Positions 44,056 through 52,256 of a stretch of DNA of 64,000 nt are shown here, piece by piece. The notes below the pieces were generated by a model. It searched no databases, was not told the origin of the DNA, and saw only the letters and a program-made list of their open reading frames with translations. Position 1 is the first letter of the stretch, and every line of letters starts with the position of its first letter. This DNA is from Streptomyces parvulus (GTDB lineage Bacteria > Actinomycetota > Actinomycetes > Streptomycetales > Streptomycetaceae): positions 186,001 through 250,000 of the forward strand of contig NZ_BMRX01000009.1 in NCBI RefSeq assembly GCF_014648855.1. The letters run 5' to 3'. The translations under genes were made by a program, and so were the position numbers.

Positions 44056-45315
44056 ATGACCGAACACCTCGCGACTCCGACCCCCGCCGGGACCACCGGT
44101 GGGGCCGCCGGCGACCGTCCGCCGCCGGCCCGCCTCGCCTTCGACGGGCACACCTGGAAGGAGATCGCCCATCTGCTGGCGAACTTCCCGGCTGCGCTGG
44201 CCGGTTTCGTCTACGTCACGACGGTGCTGCTCGTCGGGGCCGGGCTGACGGTCACGGTGATCGGGCTTCCGCTGCTGGCGGCGGGGCTGCTCGGGGCGCG
44301 CGAGTTCGGCAAGCTGGAGCGGGCGCGGGCCCGGGCGCTGCTCGGGGTGCGTGTGGAGGAGCCGAGTCCGCTGCCGTTGCGGCGCGAGGGCGGCGGATTC
44401 CTTCCCCGTCTGTGGATGGCGCTGAAGGATCCGGTGGGCTGGCGCACGGCCCTGTACGCCTTCATGCGGCTGCCCTGGGGCGTGTTCACCTTCGCCGTCA
44501 CGCTGACGTCGCTGTTCGTGCTGTGGCCGGTGCTGCCGTTCATCGCGCGGGGTCTCGCCAACGCCGACCGCGCGATGGTGCGCGGGCTGCTGTCCCCCTC
44601 CGACGAGCTGGAACGGCGGATCGCCGAGCTGGAGTCGGACCGGGGGATCGTGGTGGACACGGCGGCGGCGGACCTGCGGCGCATCGAGCGCGACCTGCAC
44701 GACGGGGCGCAGGCGCGCCTGGTGAACCTGGCCATGGGGCTCGGCCTGGCCAAGGAGAAGCTGCTGGAGGACCCCGACGCGGCGGCCGCCATGGTCGACG
44801 AGGCGCACGGCGAGGTGAAGCTGGCCCTCCAGGAGCTGCGGGACCTGGCCCGCGGCATCCACCCGGCCGTGCTGACCGACCGCGGCCTGGACGCGGCGCT
44901 CTCCTCGGTCGCCTCCCGCTGCACCGTGCCGGTGCGGGTGGAGGTCGACCTCGCGGAGCGGCCGGCGCCGGCCATCGAGGGCATCGCCTACTTCACGGTC
45001 TCGGAGCTGCTCCAGAACGTCAGCAAGCACAGCGGGGCGCGGTCGGCCTCGGTGGAGGTGTGGCGGGTGGAGAACCGGCTGCTGATCCAGGTGGGGGACG
45101 ACGGCCGGGGCGGCGCGCGGCTGGACGGCGGCACGGGGATGAAGGGCCTCGCCGACCGGCTGTCGGCGGTAGACGGCCTGTTCGTCGTCGACTCGCCGGA
45201 GGGCGGCCCCACGGCGGTCACGGCCGAGCTGCCGTGGCGCGACCGCACCGCGGCGGACGCGGAGGGCGGAGCGTCCGGCGGCGACCGGGCACGGCGGACG
45301 ACCGGGACCCGGTGA
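44056..45315 (+). CDS. Sensor histidine kinase, NarL/DesK type (first of tandem pair)
   Basis: 419 aa. Residues 40-165 form a putative sensor domain with two helical hairpins (LAGFVYVTTVLLVGAGLTVT; VFTFAVTLTSLFVLWPVLPF). The HisKA_3 dimerisation helix follows, with the phosphoacceptor His215 in RIERDLHDGAQARLVNLAMG and the downstream RDLARGIHPAVLTDRGLDAA. The HATPase domain has SELLQNVSKHSGARSASVEV (N box) and GGTGMKGLADRL (G box). The sensor domain, multi-pass without an extracellular loop, suggests membrane or cytoplasmic sensing. Its closest relative is the next gene, with DNA identity over long stretches. Confidence 0.92.
   Translation: MTEHLATPTPAGTTGGAAGDRPPPARLAFDGHTWKEIAHLLANFPAALAGFVYVTTVLLVGAGLTVTVIGLPLLAAGLLGAREFGKLERARARALLGVRVEEPSPLPLRREGGGFLPRLWMALKDPVGWRTALYAFMRLPWGVFTFAVTLTSLFVLWPVLPFIARGLANADRAMVRGLLSPSDELERRIAELESDRGIVVDTAAADLRRIERDLHDGAQARLVNLAMGLGLAKEKLLEDPDAAAAMVDEAHGEVKLALQELRDLARGIHPAVLTDRGLDAALSSVASRCTVPVRVEVDLAERPAPAIEGIAYFTVSELLQNVSKHSGARSASVEVWRVENRLLIQVGDDGRGGARLDGGTGMKGLADRLSAVDGLFVVDSPEGGPTAVTAELPWRDRTAADAEGGASGGDRARRTTGTR
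44836..44967 (+). repeat. 132-bp segment identical to part of the second kinase gene (copy 1)
   Basis: Identical base for base to 46425-46556. A second identical block of 67 bp (44648-44714) matches 46237-46303 and covers the phosphoacceptor histidine. Third-position bases are identical too, so recent duplication or gene conversion is implied. Confidence 0.92.
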
Positions 45316-45482
45316 CGGGCGGTCCCGGCCGGCCGTGACCGCCCCGGGCGCGCACCCGCCTGTCCGGGGTGGGGAAAACCCCCCTCTGCGGACGCCGACG
45401 GGCTCCATGGCCCGGGCGGGCGCCGACGGGGAGGGTGGAGGTACGACAGCGGAGCCGTAGGACGAGGAGAAGGACGGCAGCG

Positions 45483-46850
45483 ATGGCCACGGATTACGGA
45501 CAGGGTTACGGGTTCGGGAGCGGGCCCGGATTCCGCGGGGACACCGGGGCGCGCCGCCACCGGGTGCCGGCGGGTCTGCGGGCGCCGTTCGAGGCGCGCG
45601 GCTGGCGCGAGTTCGGCTATGTGCTGCTGGGGCTGCCGATCAGCATCCTGCTCTTCACGTACGCGGTCACGATGGTGTCGCTGGGGGCAGGCCTGCTGGT
45701 GACGTTCCTGGGGGTGCCGGTGCTGGCGGCGGCGCTCGCCGGATGCCGGGGCTTCGGGGCGATGGAGCGGGCGCGGGCGCGGGCCCTGCTGGGGCTGGAC
45801 GTGGCCGACCCGGAGCCGCTGCGGGTGCGCAAGCGGGGCGCGATGGGCTGGATGGGGGCCGTGCTCAAGAGCGGCGCCTCCTGGCGGAGCCTGCTGTACG
45901 CGCTGCTGCAGTTCCCGTGGGCGGTGTTCTCGTTCGTCGTCGCCGTGAACTTCTGGGCGGTCGGGTGGGCGATGCTGACGTACCCGCTGTGGTTCTGGGT
46001 GTTTCCGATGTACGCCGGCCAGGACGGGCTCCAGCTCTACGGCGACGAGACGCACCGGGTCTACCTGGACAACCCGTTCGAGATCGCGGTGACCGCGCTG
46101 GTCGGGCTGCTGTTCACGCTGGCGACGCCGTGGATCGTGCGGGCGCTGACGACGGTGGACCGGGTGATGGTGCACGGGCTGCTGGGGCCGTCGCGGCTGG
46201 CGACGCGGGTCGTGGAGCTGGAGTCGGACCGGGGCGTCGTGGTGGACACGGCGGCGGCGGACCTGCGGCGCATCGAGCGCGACCTGCACGACGGGGCGCA
46301 GGCCCGCCTGGTCACCCTGGCGATGGACCTGGGCCTGGCGAAGGAGAAGCTGCGGGAGGACCCGCGGGCGGCGGCCGTCATGGTCGAGGAGGCGCACGGC
46401 GAGGTGAAGACGGCCCTCCAGGAACTGCGGGACCTGGCCCGCGGCATCCACCCGGCCGTGCTGACCGACCGCGGCCTGGACGCGGCGCTCTCCTCGGTCG
46501 CCTCCCGCTGCACCGTGCCGGTGCGGGTGGAGGTCGACCTCGCGGAGCGGCCGGCGTCGGCGATCGAGGGCATCGCGTACTTCACGGTCTCGGAGCTGCT
46601 CCAGAACGTCAGCAAGCACGCGCGGGCCACGGCGGCCGCGGTGGAGGTGTGGCGGGTGGAGAACCGGCTGCTGATCCAGGTCGTGGACAACGGCGTCGGC
46701 GGGGCGGACGCCACGGCCGGCTCGGGACTCGCCGGGCTGGCGGAGCGGCTCGACGCGGTGGACGGGATCCTGGTGGTGGACTCCCCGGCCGGCGGCCCGA
46801 CGCGGGTGACGGCCGAGCTGCCCTGGCGCAGCGAGCCGGTGACGGGGTAG
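45483..46850 (+). CDS. Sensor histidine kinase, NarL/DesK type (second of tandem pair)
   Basis: 455 aa, same architecture as its upstream neighbour but with a Gly/Tyr-rich N-terminus (MATDYGQGYGFGSGPGFRGD) and an inserted extracytoplasmic segment (WFWVFPMYAGQDGLQLYGDE) between membrane helices. Phosphoacceptor His269 in RIERDLHDGAQARLVTLAMD; N box SELLQNVSKHARATAAAVEV; G box GSGLAGLAERLDAV. The ATG at 45483 follows GAGGAGAAGGACGGCAGCG. It ends in a strong terminator, so the response regulator is probably transcribed separately. Confidence 0.92.
   Translation: MATDYGQGYGFGSGPGFRGDTGARRHRVPAGLRAPFEARGWREFGYVLLGLPISILLFTYAVTMVSLGAGLLVTFLGVPVLAAALAGCRGFGAMERARARALLGLDVADPEPLRVRKRGAMGWMGAVLKSGASWRSLLYALLQFPWAVFSFVVAVNFWAVGWAMLTYPLWFWVFPMYAGQDGLQLYGDETHRVYLDNPFEIAVTALVGLLFTLATPWIVRALTTVDRVMVHGLLGPSRLATRVVELESDRGVVVDTAAADLRRIERDLHDGAQARLVTLAMDLGLAKEKLREDPRAAAVMVEEAHGEVKTALQELRDLARGIHPAVLTDRGLDAALSSVASRCTVPVRVEVDLAERPASAIEGIAYFTVSELLQNVSKHARATAAAVEVWRVENRLLIQVVDNGVGGADATAGSGLAGLAERLDAVDGILVVDSPAGGPTRVTAELPWRSEPVTG
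46425..46556 (+). repeat. 132-bp segment identical to part of the first kinase gene (copy 2)
   Basis: Partner of 44836-44967, in the same reading frame and the same domain position. Confidence 0.92.
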
Positions 46851-46906
46851 CGGGCCGGATGACGGGGTGACGTACGCGGGGCGGATCCGTCCCGCACTCC
46901 CCCGAG

Positions 46907-46944
46907 CGCCCCCGCCGACCCGAGCGGCCCGGTCGGCGGGGGCG
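46907..46944 (+). terminator. Terminator after the second kinase gene
   Basis: Perfect 14-bp inverted repeat (46907-46920 and 46931-46944) with a ten-base loop, 57 bases past the stop. The rest of 46851-47136 shows no gene apart from upstream extensions of the regulator frame. Confidence 0.84.
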
Positions 46945-47136
46945 AGATCCGGCCGTTGTGGAACCGAAGCCCCTCCGGCGGCGGGGACTTGCCCCGCTCC
47001 TGCCGTTGCCCGGGCGCGTCAGGCCTCCGATGCTGGAATGCTGGTGCCGTCGCACGAACGGTTCGTGGACGCGGCGTGGGCCGCGGGGACCGTGAGGCGG
47101 ACGGGCTGTGGGGGGCCGAACATCGTGGAGGACAGG

Positions 47137-47796
47137 GTGCGGGTGGTCATCGCCGAGGATTCAGTGCTGCTCAGGGAGGGGCTGACCCGGTTGCTGACCG
47201 ACCGGGGGCACGAGGTCGTCGCCGGGGTCGGTGACGGCGAGGCACTGATCAAGACCATCACCGAACTGGACGCGCAGGGTCAGTTGCCGGACGTGGTGGT
47301 GGCGGACGTGCGGATGCCGCCGACGCACACCGACGAGGGGGTGCGGGCGTCGGTGCTGCTGCGCAAGGCGCACCCCGGCCTCGGCGTCCTGGTGCTGTCG
47401 CAGTACGTGGAGGAGCGCTACGCCACCGAGCTGCTGGCGGGTTCGAGCCGGGGCGTGGGCTACCTGCTCAAGGACCGGGTGGCCGAGGTCAGGGAGTTCG
47501 TGGACGCCGTGGTGCGCGTCGCGGACGGGGGGACGGCGCTGGACCCCGAGGTGGTCGCGCAGTTGCTCGGGCGCAGCCGCAAGCAGGACGTGCTGGCGGG
47601 GCTCACCCCGCGGGAGCGCGAGGTGCTGGGACTCATGGCGGAGGGCCGGACGAACTCGGCGATCGCCCGGCAGCTCGTGGTGAGCGACGGCGCGGTGGAG
47701 AAGCACGTCAGCAACATCTTCATGAAGCTGGGCCTGTCCCCGAGCGACGGCGACCACCGGCGGGTGCTGGCGGTGCTCACCTACCTCAATTCCTGA
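47137..47796 (+). CDS. NarL/FixJ family response regulator
   Basis: 219 aa. The receiver domain starts MRVVIAEDSVLLREGLTRLL; the phosphorylated residue is Asp57 (VVVADVRMPP), with LSQYVEERY and GYLLKDRV downstream (Thr/Ser and Lys of the switch). The C-terminal LuxR-type helix-turn-helix is LTPREREVLGLMAEGRTNSA, IARQLVVSDGAVEKHVSNIF. The GTG at 47137 follows GGAGGACAGG; another in-frame GTG at 47125 is possible. It lies 3' of the two tandem kinases, so both probably act on it; its targets are not evident. Confidence 0.92.
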   Translation: MRVVIAEDSVLLREGLTRLLTDRGHEVVAGVGDGEALIKTITELDAQGQLPDVVVADVRMPPTHTDEGVRASVLLRKAHPGLGVLVLSQYVEERYATELLAGSSRGVGYLLKDRVAEVREFVDAVVRVADGGTALDPEVVAQLLGRSRKQDVLAGLTPREREVLGLMAEGRTNSAIARQLVVSDGAVEKHVSNIFMKLGLSPSDGDHRRVLAVLTYLNS

Positions 47797-48079
47797 CTCC
47801 GGCCACCCGGGCCCCGGGGGCCGCGCCCCGAAGCGGAGGCGGTCCGCCCACTCGTCCGGCTCATCCGGACGAATGAGAAACGGGGGCGGGGGCCGGGGGT
47901 GCCCGTCCCGGTGCCCGGAAGCGGGAAATCCGCAGAATGACGGGCCTGTGGGCCGTCTCGAAGTCGTGTCCATCATGCGAATCTCCACCGGAAGTCAGGA
48001 TCCGCGGACGTAGTGTTGATCCTGGGAAGGTCGCGGGAGACCTGTCCCCGGACAGCCGCCTCGAGGGAGGTCCAGTTCA

Positions 48080-50017
48080 GTGACCAGCCAGGTCAGCAGC
48101 CCAGCGGAGCAGGCCGACGGAACCGACGAGACCGTCGTAGGAGCGCAGCGCAAACCGGTGGGGACGAAGGACGTCCGCCGGCTGGACCGGGTGATCATCA
48201 GGTTCGCCGGCGACTCGGGCGACGGGATGCAGCTCACCGGTGACCGGTTCACCTCGGAGACCGCGTCGTTCGGCAACGACCTGTCGACGCTGCCGAACTT
48301 CCCGGCCGAGATCCGGGCGCCCGCCGGGACCCTGCCGGGTGTCTCGTCCTTCCAACTGCACTTCGCCGACCACGACATCCTCACGCCGGGCGACGCGCCC
48401 AACGTGCTGGTGGCGATGAACCCGGCCGCACTCAAGGCCAACGTCGGCGATCTGCCGCGCGGCGCGGAGATCATCGTCAACACGGACGAGTTCACCCGGC
48501 GTGCCATGCAGAAGGTCGGCTACGACACCTCCCCGCTGGAGGACGGCTCCCTCGACGGCTACCACCTGCACCCGGTGCCGCTGACGACGCTGACCGTCGA
48601 GGCCCTCAAGGAGTTCGACCTCAGCCGCAAGGAGGCCGAGCGCAGCAAGAACATGTTCGCGCTGGGGCTGCTGAGCTGGATGTACCACCGGCCCACCGAG
48701 GGCACGGAGAAGTTCCTGAAGGCGAAGTTCGCGAAGAAGCCGGACATCGCCGCCGCCAACATCGCGGCCTACCGCGCGGGCTGGAACTTCGGGGAGACGA
48801 CGGAGGACTTCGCGGTCTCCTACGAGGTGGCGCCGGCGGCGACGGCGTTCCCGCCGGGGGTGTACCGCAACATCTCGGGGAACCTGGCCCTGTCCTACGG
48901 CCTGATCGCCGCCTCCCGGCAGGCGGACCTGCCGCTGTTCCTGGGCTCGTACCCGATCACGCCGGCCTCGGACATCCTGCACGAGCTGAGCCGGCACAAG
49001 AACTTCGGGGTGCGCACCTTCCAGGCCGAGGACGAGATCGCCGGGATCGGCGCCGCGCTCGGCGCGGCGTTCGGCGGCTCGCTCGCGGTCACCACCACCT
49101 CGGGTCCCGGCGTGGCGCTCAAGAGCGAGACGATCGGTCTGGCGGTCTCGCTCGAACTGCCGCTGCTGGTCGTGGACATCCAGCGCGGCGGGCCGTCGAC
49201 CGGGCTGCCGACCAAGACGGAGCAGGCCGACCTGCTCCAGTCGATGTACGGGCGCAACGGCGAGGCGCCGGTCCCGGTCGTCGCCCCGCGCACCCCGGCG
49301 GACTGCTTCGGCGCGGCGCTGGAGGCGGCGCGGATCGCGCTGACGTACCGCACCCCGGTCTTCCTGCTGTCCGACGGCTACCTGGCCAACGGCAGCGAGC
49401 CCTGGCGGGTGCCGGATCCGGACGAGCTGCCGGACCTGGCGGTGCGGTTCGCGCAGGGCACCAACCACACCCTGGACGACGGCACCGAGGTCTTCTGGCC
49501 GTACAAGCGCGATCCGCAGACCCTGGCCCGGCCCTGGGCGGTGCCCGGCACGCCCGGCCTGGAGCACCGGATCGGCGGCATCGAGAAGCAGGACGGCTCG
49601 GGCAACATCTCCTACGACCCGGCCAACCACGACTTCATGGTCCGCACCCGGCAGGCCAAGATCGACGGCATCGACGTCCCCGACCTGGCCGTCGACGACC
49701 CGGACGGCGCGAGGACCCTGGTGCTGGGCTGGGGCTCGACGTACGGCCCCATCACCGCCGCGGTGCGCCGGCTGCGCACGGCCGGGGTGCCCGTCGCGCA
49801 GGCCCACCTGCGCCACCTCAACCCCTTCCCGGCCAACCTGGGCGAGGTGCTGAAGCGGTACGACAAGGTGGTGGTCCCCGAGATGAACCTCGGTCAGCTG
49901 GCCACCCTGATCCGGGCGAAGTACCTGGTCGACGCACGCTCGTACAACCAGGTCAACGGCATGCCGTTCAAGGCGGAGCAGCTCGCCGCGGCGCTGAAGG
50001 AGGCCATCGATGACTGA
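48080..50017 (+). CDS. korA: 2-oxoacid:ferredoxin oxidoreductase, fused gamma/alpha subunit (KorA)
   Basis: 645 aa from GTG 48080 (GGAGG upstream). The N-terminal gamma domain has IIRFAGDSGDGMQLTGDRFT and RAPAGTLPGVSSFQLHFADH; the alpha domain has LGSYPITPASDILHELSRHK, FQAEDEIAGIGAALGAAFGG and TTTSGPGVALKSETIGLAVS. With KorB it decarboxylates 2-oxoglutarate (or pyruvate) to the acyl-CoA while reducing ferredoxin. It overlaps korB by eight bases. Substrate is by analogy with mycobacterial KorAB. The 283 bp before it hold no gene. Confidence 0.93.
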   Translation: MTSQVSSPAEQADGTDETVVGAQRKPVGTKDVRRLDRVIIRFAGDSGDGMQLTGDRFTSETASFGNDLSTLPNFPAEIRAPAGTLPGVSSFQLHFADHDILTPGDAPNVLVAMNPAALKANVGDLPRGAEIIVNTDEFTRRAMQKVGYDTSPLEDGSLDGYHLHPVPLTTLTVEALKEFDLSRKEAERSKNMFALGLLSWMYHRPTEGTEKFLKAKFAKKPDIAAANIAAYRAGWNFGETTEDFAVSYEVAPAATAFPPGVYRNISGNLALSYGLIAASRQADLPLFLGSYPITPASDILHELSRHKNFGVRTFQAEDEIAGIGAALGAAFGGSLAVTTTSGPGVALKSETIGLAVSLELPLLVVDIQRGGPSTGLPTKTEQADLLQSMYGRNGEAPVPVVAPRTPADCFGAALEAARIALTYRTPVFLLSDGYLANGSEPWRVPDPDELPDLAVRFAQGTNHTLDDGTEVFWPYKRDPQTLARPWAVPGTPGLEHRIGGIEKQDGSGNISYDPANHDFMVRTRQAKIDGIDVPDLAVDDPDGARTLVLGWGSTYGPITAAVRRLRTAGVPVAQAHLRHLNPFPANLGEVLKRYDKVVVPEMNLGQLATLIRAKYLVDARSYNQVNGMPFKAEQLAAALKEAIDD

Positions 50018-51068
50018 CGCCAACGCGCTGCTCCAGCTCGTGCCCAAGGCCGAGGCCAAGCAGTCCATGAAGGACTTCAAGTCCGACCAGGAAGTGCGCT
50101 GGTGCCCCGGCTGCGGCGACTACGCGATCCTCGCCGCCGTCCAGGGCTTCATGCCGCAGCTCGGCCTGGCGCGGGAGAACGTCGTCTTCGTCTCCGGCAT
50201 CGGCTGCTCCTCCCGCTTCCCGTACTACATGAACACGTACGGCATGCACTCCATCCACGGCCGCGCCCCCGCCATCGCGACCGGGCTCGCCTCCTCGCGG
50301 CGCGACCTGTCCGTCTGGGTCGTCACCGGCGACGGCGACGCGCTCTCCATCGGCGGCAACCACCTCATCCACGCCCTGCGGCGCAACGTCAACCTCAAGA
50401 TCCTGCTGTTCAACAACCGGATCTACGGGCTGACCAAGGGCCAGTACTCCCCCACCTCCGAGGTCGGGAAGATCACCAAGTCGACGCCGATGGGATCCCT
50501 GGACGCACCCTTCAACCCGGTGTCGCTGGCCATCGGCGCGGAGGCCTCCTTCGTCGCCCGCACCGTCGACTCGGACCGCAAGCACCTCACCGAGGTACTG
50601 CGCCAGGCCGCCGAGCACCCGGGTACGGCGCTGGTCGAGATCTACCAGAACTGCAACATCTTCAACGACGGCGCCTTCGAGGCACTCAAGGACCGGGAGC
50701 GGGCCGAGGAGGCGGTGATCCGCCTGGAGCACGGGCAGCCGATCCGCTTCGGTGCCGACGGCGCCAAGGGTGTGGTGCGCGATCCGGCGACCGGTGACCT
50801 GGAGGTCGTCACCGTCACCGCGGCCAACGAGGGGGACGTCCTGGTCCACGACGCGCACTCCACGTCCCCGACCACGGCCTTCGCCCTCTCCCGGCTCGCC
50901 GACCCCGACACCCTGCACCACACCCCGATCGGCGTACTGCGCTCCGTGGAACGGCCGGTCTACGACACGCTCATGGCCGACCAGCTCGACACCGCCGTCG
51001 AACGCGACGGCAAGGGCGACCTCGCCGCGCTGCTCGCGGGCACCGACACCTGGACGGTCGTCGGCTGA
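50010..51068 (+). CDS. korB: 2-oxoacid:ferredoxin oxidoreductase, beta subunit (KorB)
   Basis: 352 aa. Binds thiamine diphosphate and one [4Fe-4S] cluster: the cluster ligands are in RWCPGCGDYAILAAVQ (Cys32, Cys35) and GIGCSSRFPYYMNTYG, with a further Cys in EIYQNCNIFNDGAFE. The TPP-binding motif is VVTGDGDALSIGGNHLIHAL followed by NVNLKILLFNNRIYGLTKGQ. The ATG lies within the end of korA (eight-base overlap), implying coupled synthesis. A strong terminator follows. Confidence 0.94.
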   Translation: MTDANALLQLVPKAEAKQSMKDFKSDQEVRWCPGCGDYAILAAVQGFMPQLGLARENVVFVSGIGCSSRFPYYMNTYGMHSIHGRAPAIATGLASSRRDLSVWVVTGDGDALSIGGNHLIHALRRNVNLKILLFNNRIYGLTKGQYSPTSEVGKITKSTPMGSLDAPFNPVSLAIGAEASFVARTVDSDRKHLTEVLRQAAEHPGTALVEIYQNCNIFNDGAFEALKDRERAEEAVIRLEHGQPIRFGADGAKGVVRDPATGDLEVVTVTAANEGDVLVHDAHSTSPTTAFALSRLADPDTLHHTPIGVLRSVERPVYDTLMADQLDTAVERDGKGDLAALLAGTDTWTVVG

Positions 51069-51087
51069 CCGCCGGAGACGAGAAGAG

Positions 51088-51123
51088 CGGAAGGGGCCCG
51101 GGCAGACGCCCGGGCCCCTTCCG
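51088..51123 (+). terminator. Terminator after korAB
   Basis: Perfect 16-bp inverted repeat (51088-51103 and 51108-51123, loop AGAC), 19 bases past the korB stop. Confidence 0.9.
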
Positions 51124-51158
51124 CATGCCCGCCCACGCCCCCCTAACGGCTAACCCAA

Positions 51159-51170
51159 AGGTAAGTACCT
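51159..51170. promoter_or_regulatory. Palindrome upstream of the NmrA-like gene
   Basis: AGGTAAGTACCT, a dyad (AGGTA/TACCT) in an unusually AT-rich stretch 80 bp upstream of the start codon, flanked by CTAAC and GTTAG. It resembles binding sites of HxlR-type regulators that often accompany quinone reductases of this kind, but no regulator gene is adjacent. Confidence 0.4.
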
Positions 51171-51251
51171 AACTTCAAAGTGGGCACTATCCAATGGTTA
51201 GCGCAGCTCCTATGGTGGATCGCACCGCACCCCACAAGGAGTACTGAACCC

Positions 51252-52106
51252 ATGAGCATCGTCGTCACCGGAGCCACCGGACACCTCGGCCGCCACGTCG
51301 TGCGGCAGCTGCTGGAGAAGGTGCCGGCCGACCAGGTCACCGCCGTCGTCCGGGACCGCGACAGGGCCGCCGACCTCGCCGGCCAGGGCGTACGGCTGGC
51401 CGTCGCCGACTACAACGCGCCCGGGACCTTCGACGGCCTGTTCGCCGCCGGAGACCGGGTGCTGCTGATCTCCGGCAACGAGTTCGACAAGGGCCGCATC
51501 CGGCAGCACACGGTGGTGATCGACGCGGCGAAGCGCGCCGGTGTCGCCCTGCTCGCCTACACCAGCGCCCCCAGCGGCCTCAAGGCCGCGCTCGCGGACG
51601 ACCACCGCGCCACCGAGGAGGTCCTCGTCGGCTCGGGCGTGCCGTACGTGCTGCTGCGCAACGGCTGGTACCACGAGAACTACACCGAGCGGCTGGCCAC
51701 GGTCCTGGAGCACGGCGCCGTCGTGCAGGCGGCCGGCGAGGGCCGGATCTCCTCGGCCTCCCGCGCCGACTACGCGGCCGCCGCGGTCGCCGTACTGACC
51801 GGCGAGGGCCACGAGAACAAGGCGTACGAGCTGGGCGGGGACGAGGCCTGGGGCTTCGCCGAGTACGCCGCGGAGCTGAGCCGGCAGACCGGCCGGGAGA
51901 TCGCCTACACTCCCGTCTCCGCCGAGGCCTACACCGAAATCCTGGCCGGTGCGGGACTGCCCGCGCCGCTGACGGCGATCCTCGCGGGCGTCGAGGTCTC
52001 CATCGCGAAGGGCGAGCTGGTCGTCACCACCGGTGACCTCGCCCGGCTGGCCGGCCGCCCGACCACACCGCTCGCCGAGGCGGTCGCGGCCGGACTCAGG
52101 GGCTGA
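51252..52106 (+). CDS. NmrA/QorB-like NAD(P)H:quinone oxidoreductase
   Basis: 284 aa with the N-terminal Rossmann motif MSIVVTGATGHLGRHVVRQL, an Arg-rich cofactor end (VVRDRDRAADLAGQGVRLAV), and SGVPYVLLRNGWYHENYTER typical of the QorB/YtfG branch of NmrA-like proteins. It lacks the Tyr-x-x-x-Lys of classical SDRs. AAGGAG lies ten bases upstream of the ATG. A probable redox-stress reductase of quinones, transcribed from an AT-rich promoter with a palindrome. Confidence 0.88.
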   Translation: MSIVVTGATGHLGRHVVRQLLEKVPADQVTAVVRDRDRAADLAGQGVRLAVADYNAPGTFDGLFAAGDRVLLISGNEFDKGRIRQHTVVIDAAKRAGVALLAYTSAPSGLKAALADDHRATEEVLVGSGVPYVLLRNGWYHENYTERLATVLEHGAVVQAAGEGRISSASRADYAAAAVAVLTGEGHENKAYELGGDEAWGFAEYAAELSRQTGREIAYTPVSAEAYTEILAGAGLPAPLTAILAGVEVSIAKGELVVTTGDLARLAGRPTTPLAEAVAAGLRG

Positions 52107-52143
52107 GGCCGGAGCGGGAACCGGCCCGGCCCCCTCACGCCCC

Positions 52144-52185
52144 GCCCGCCTGTCATGACCGTATGCCGATACGGGCATGACAGGC
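52144..52185. terminator. Long inverted repeat between the NmrA-like gene and rarD
   Basis: Arms of 19 bp (52144-52162 and 52167-52185) with a single mismatch and loop GCCG. It lies 38 bases past the upstream stop and 72 bases before the rarD start, so it is a terminator, an operator for rarD, or both. Confidence 0.65.
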
Positions 52186-52256
52186 GGACCGGTGCGGCGC
52201 TACCTTTCCTCGTGGCACGCCCCTCCCCGCGTGCCGAGTGCGAGAAGGAGGTGCCC

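Noticed and set aside
46867..47136. Longer N-terminus for the response regulator
   Set aside because: The upstream frame has no conserved sequence and includes a terminator hairpin; the receiver domain begins at the GTG at 47137.
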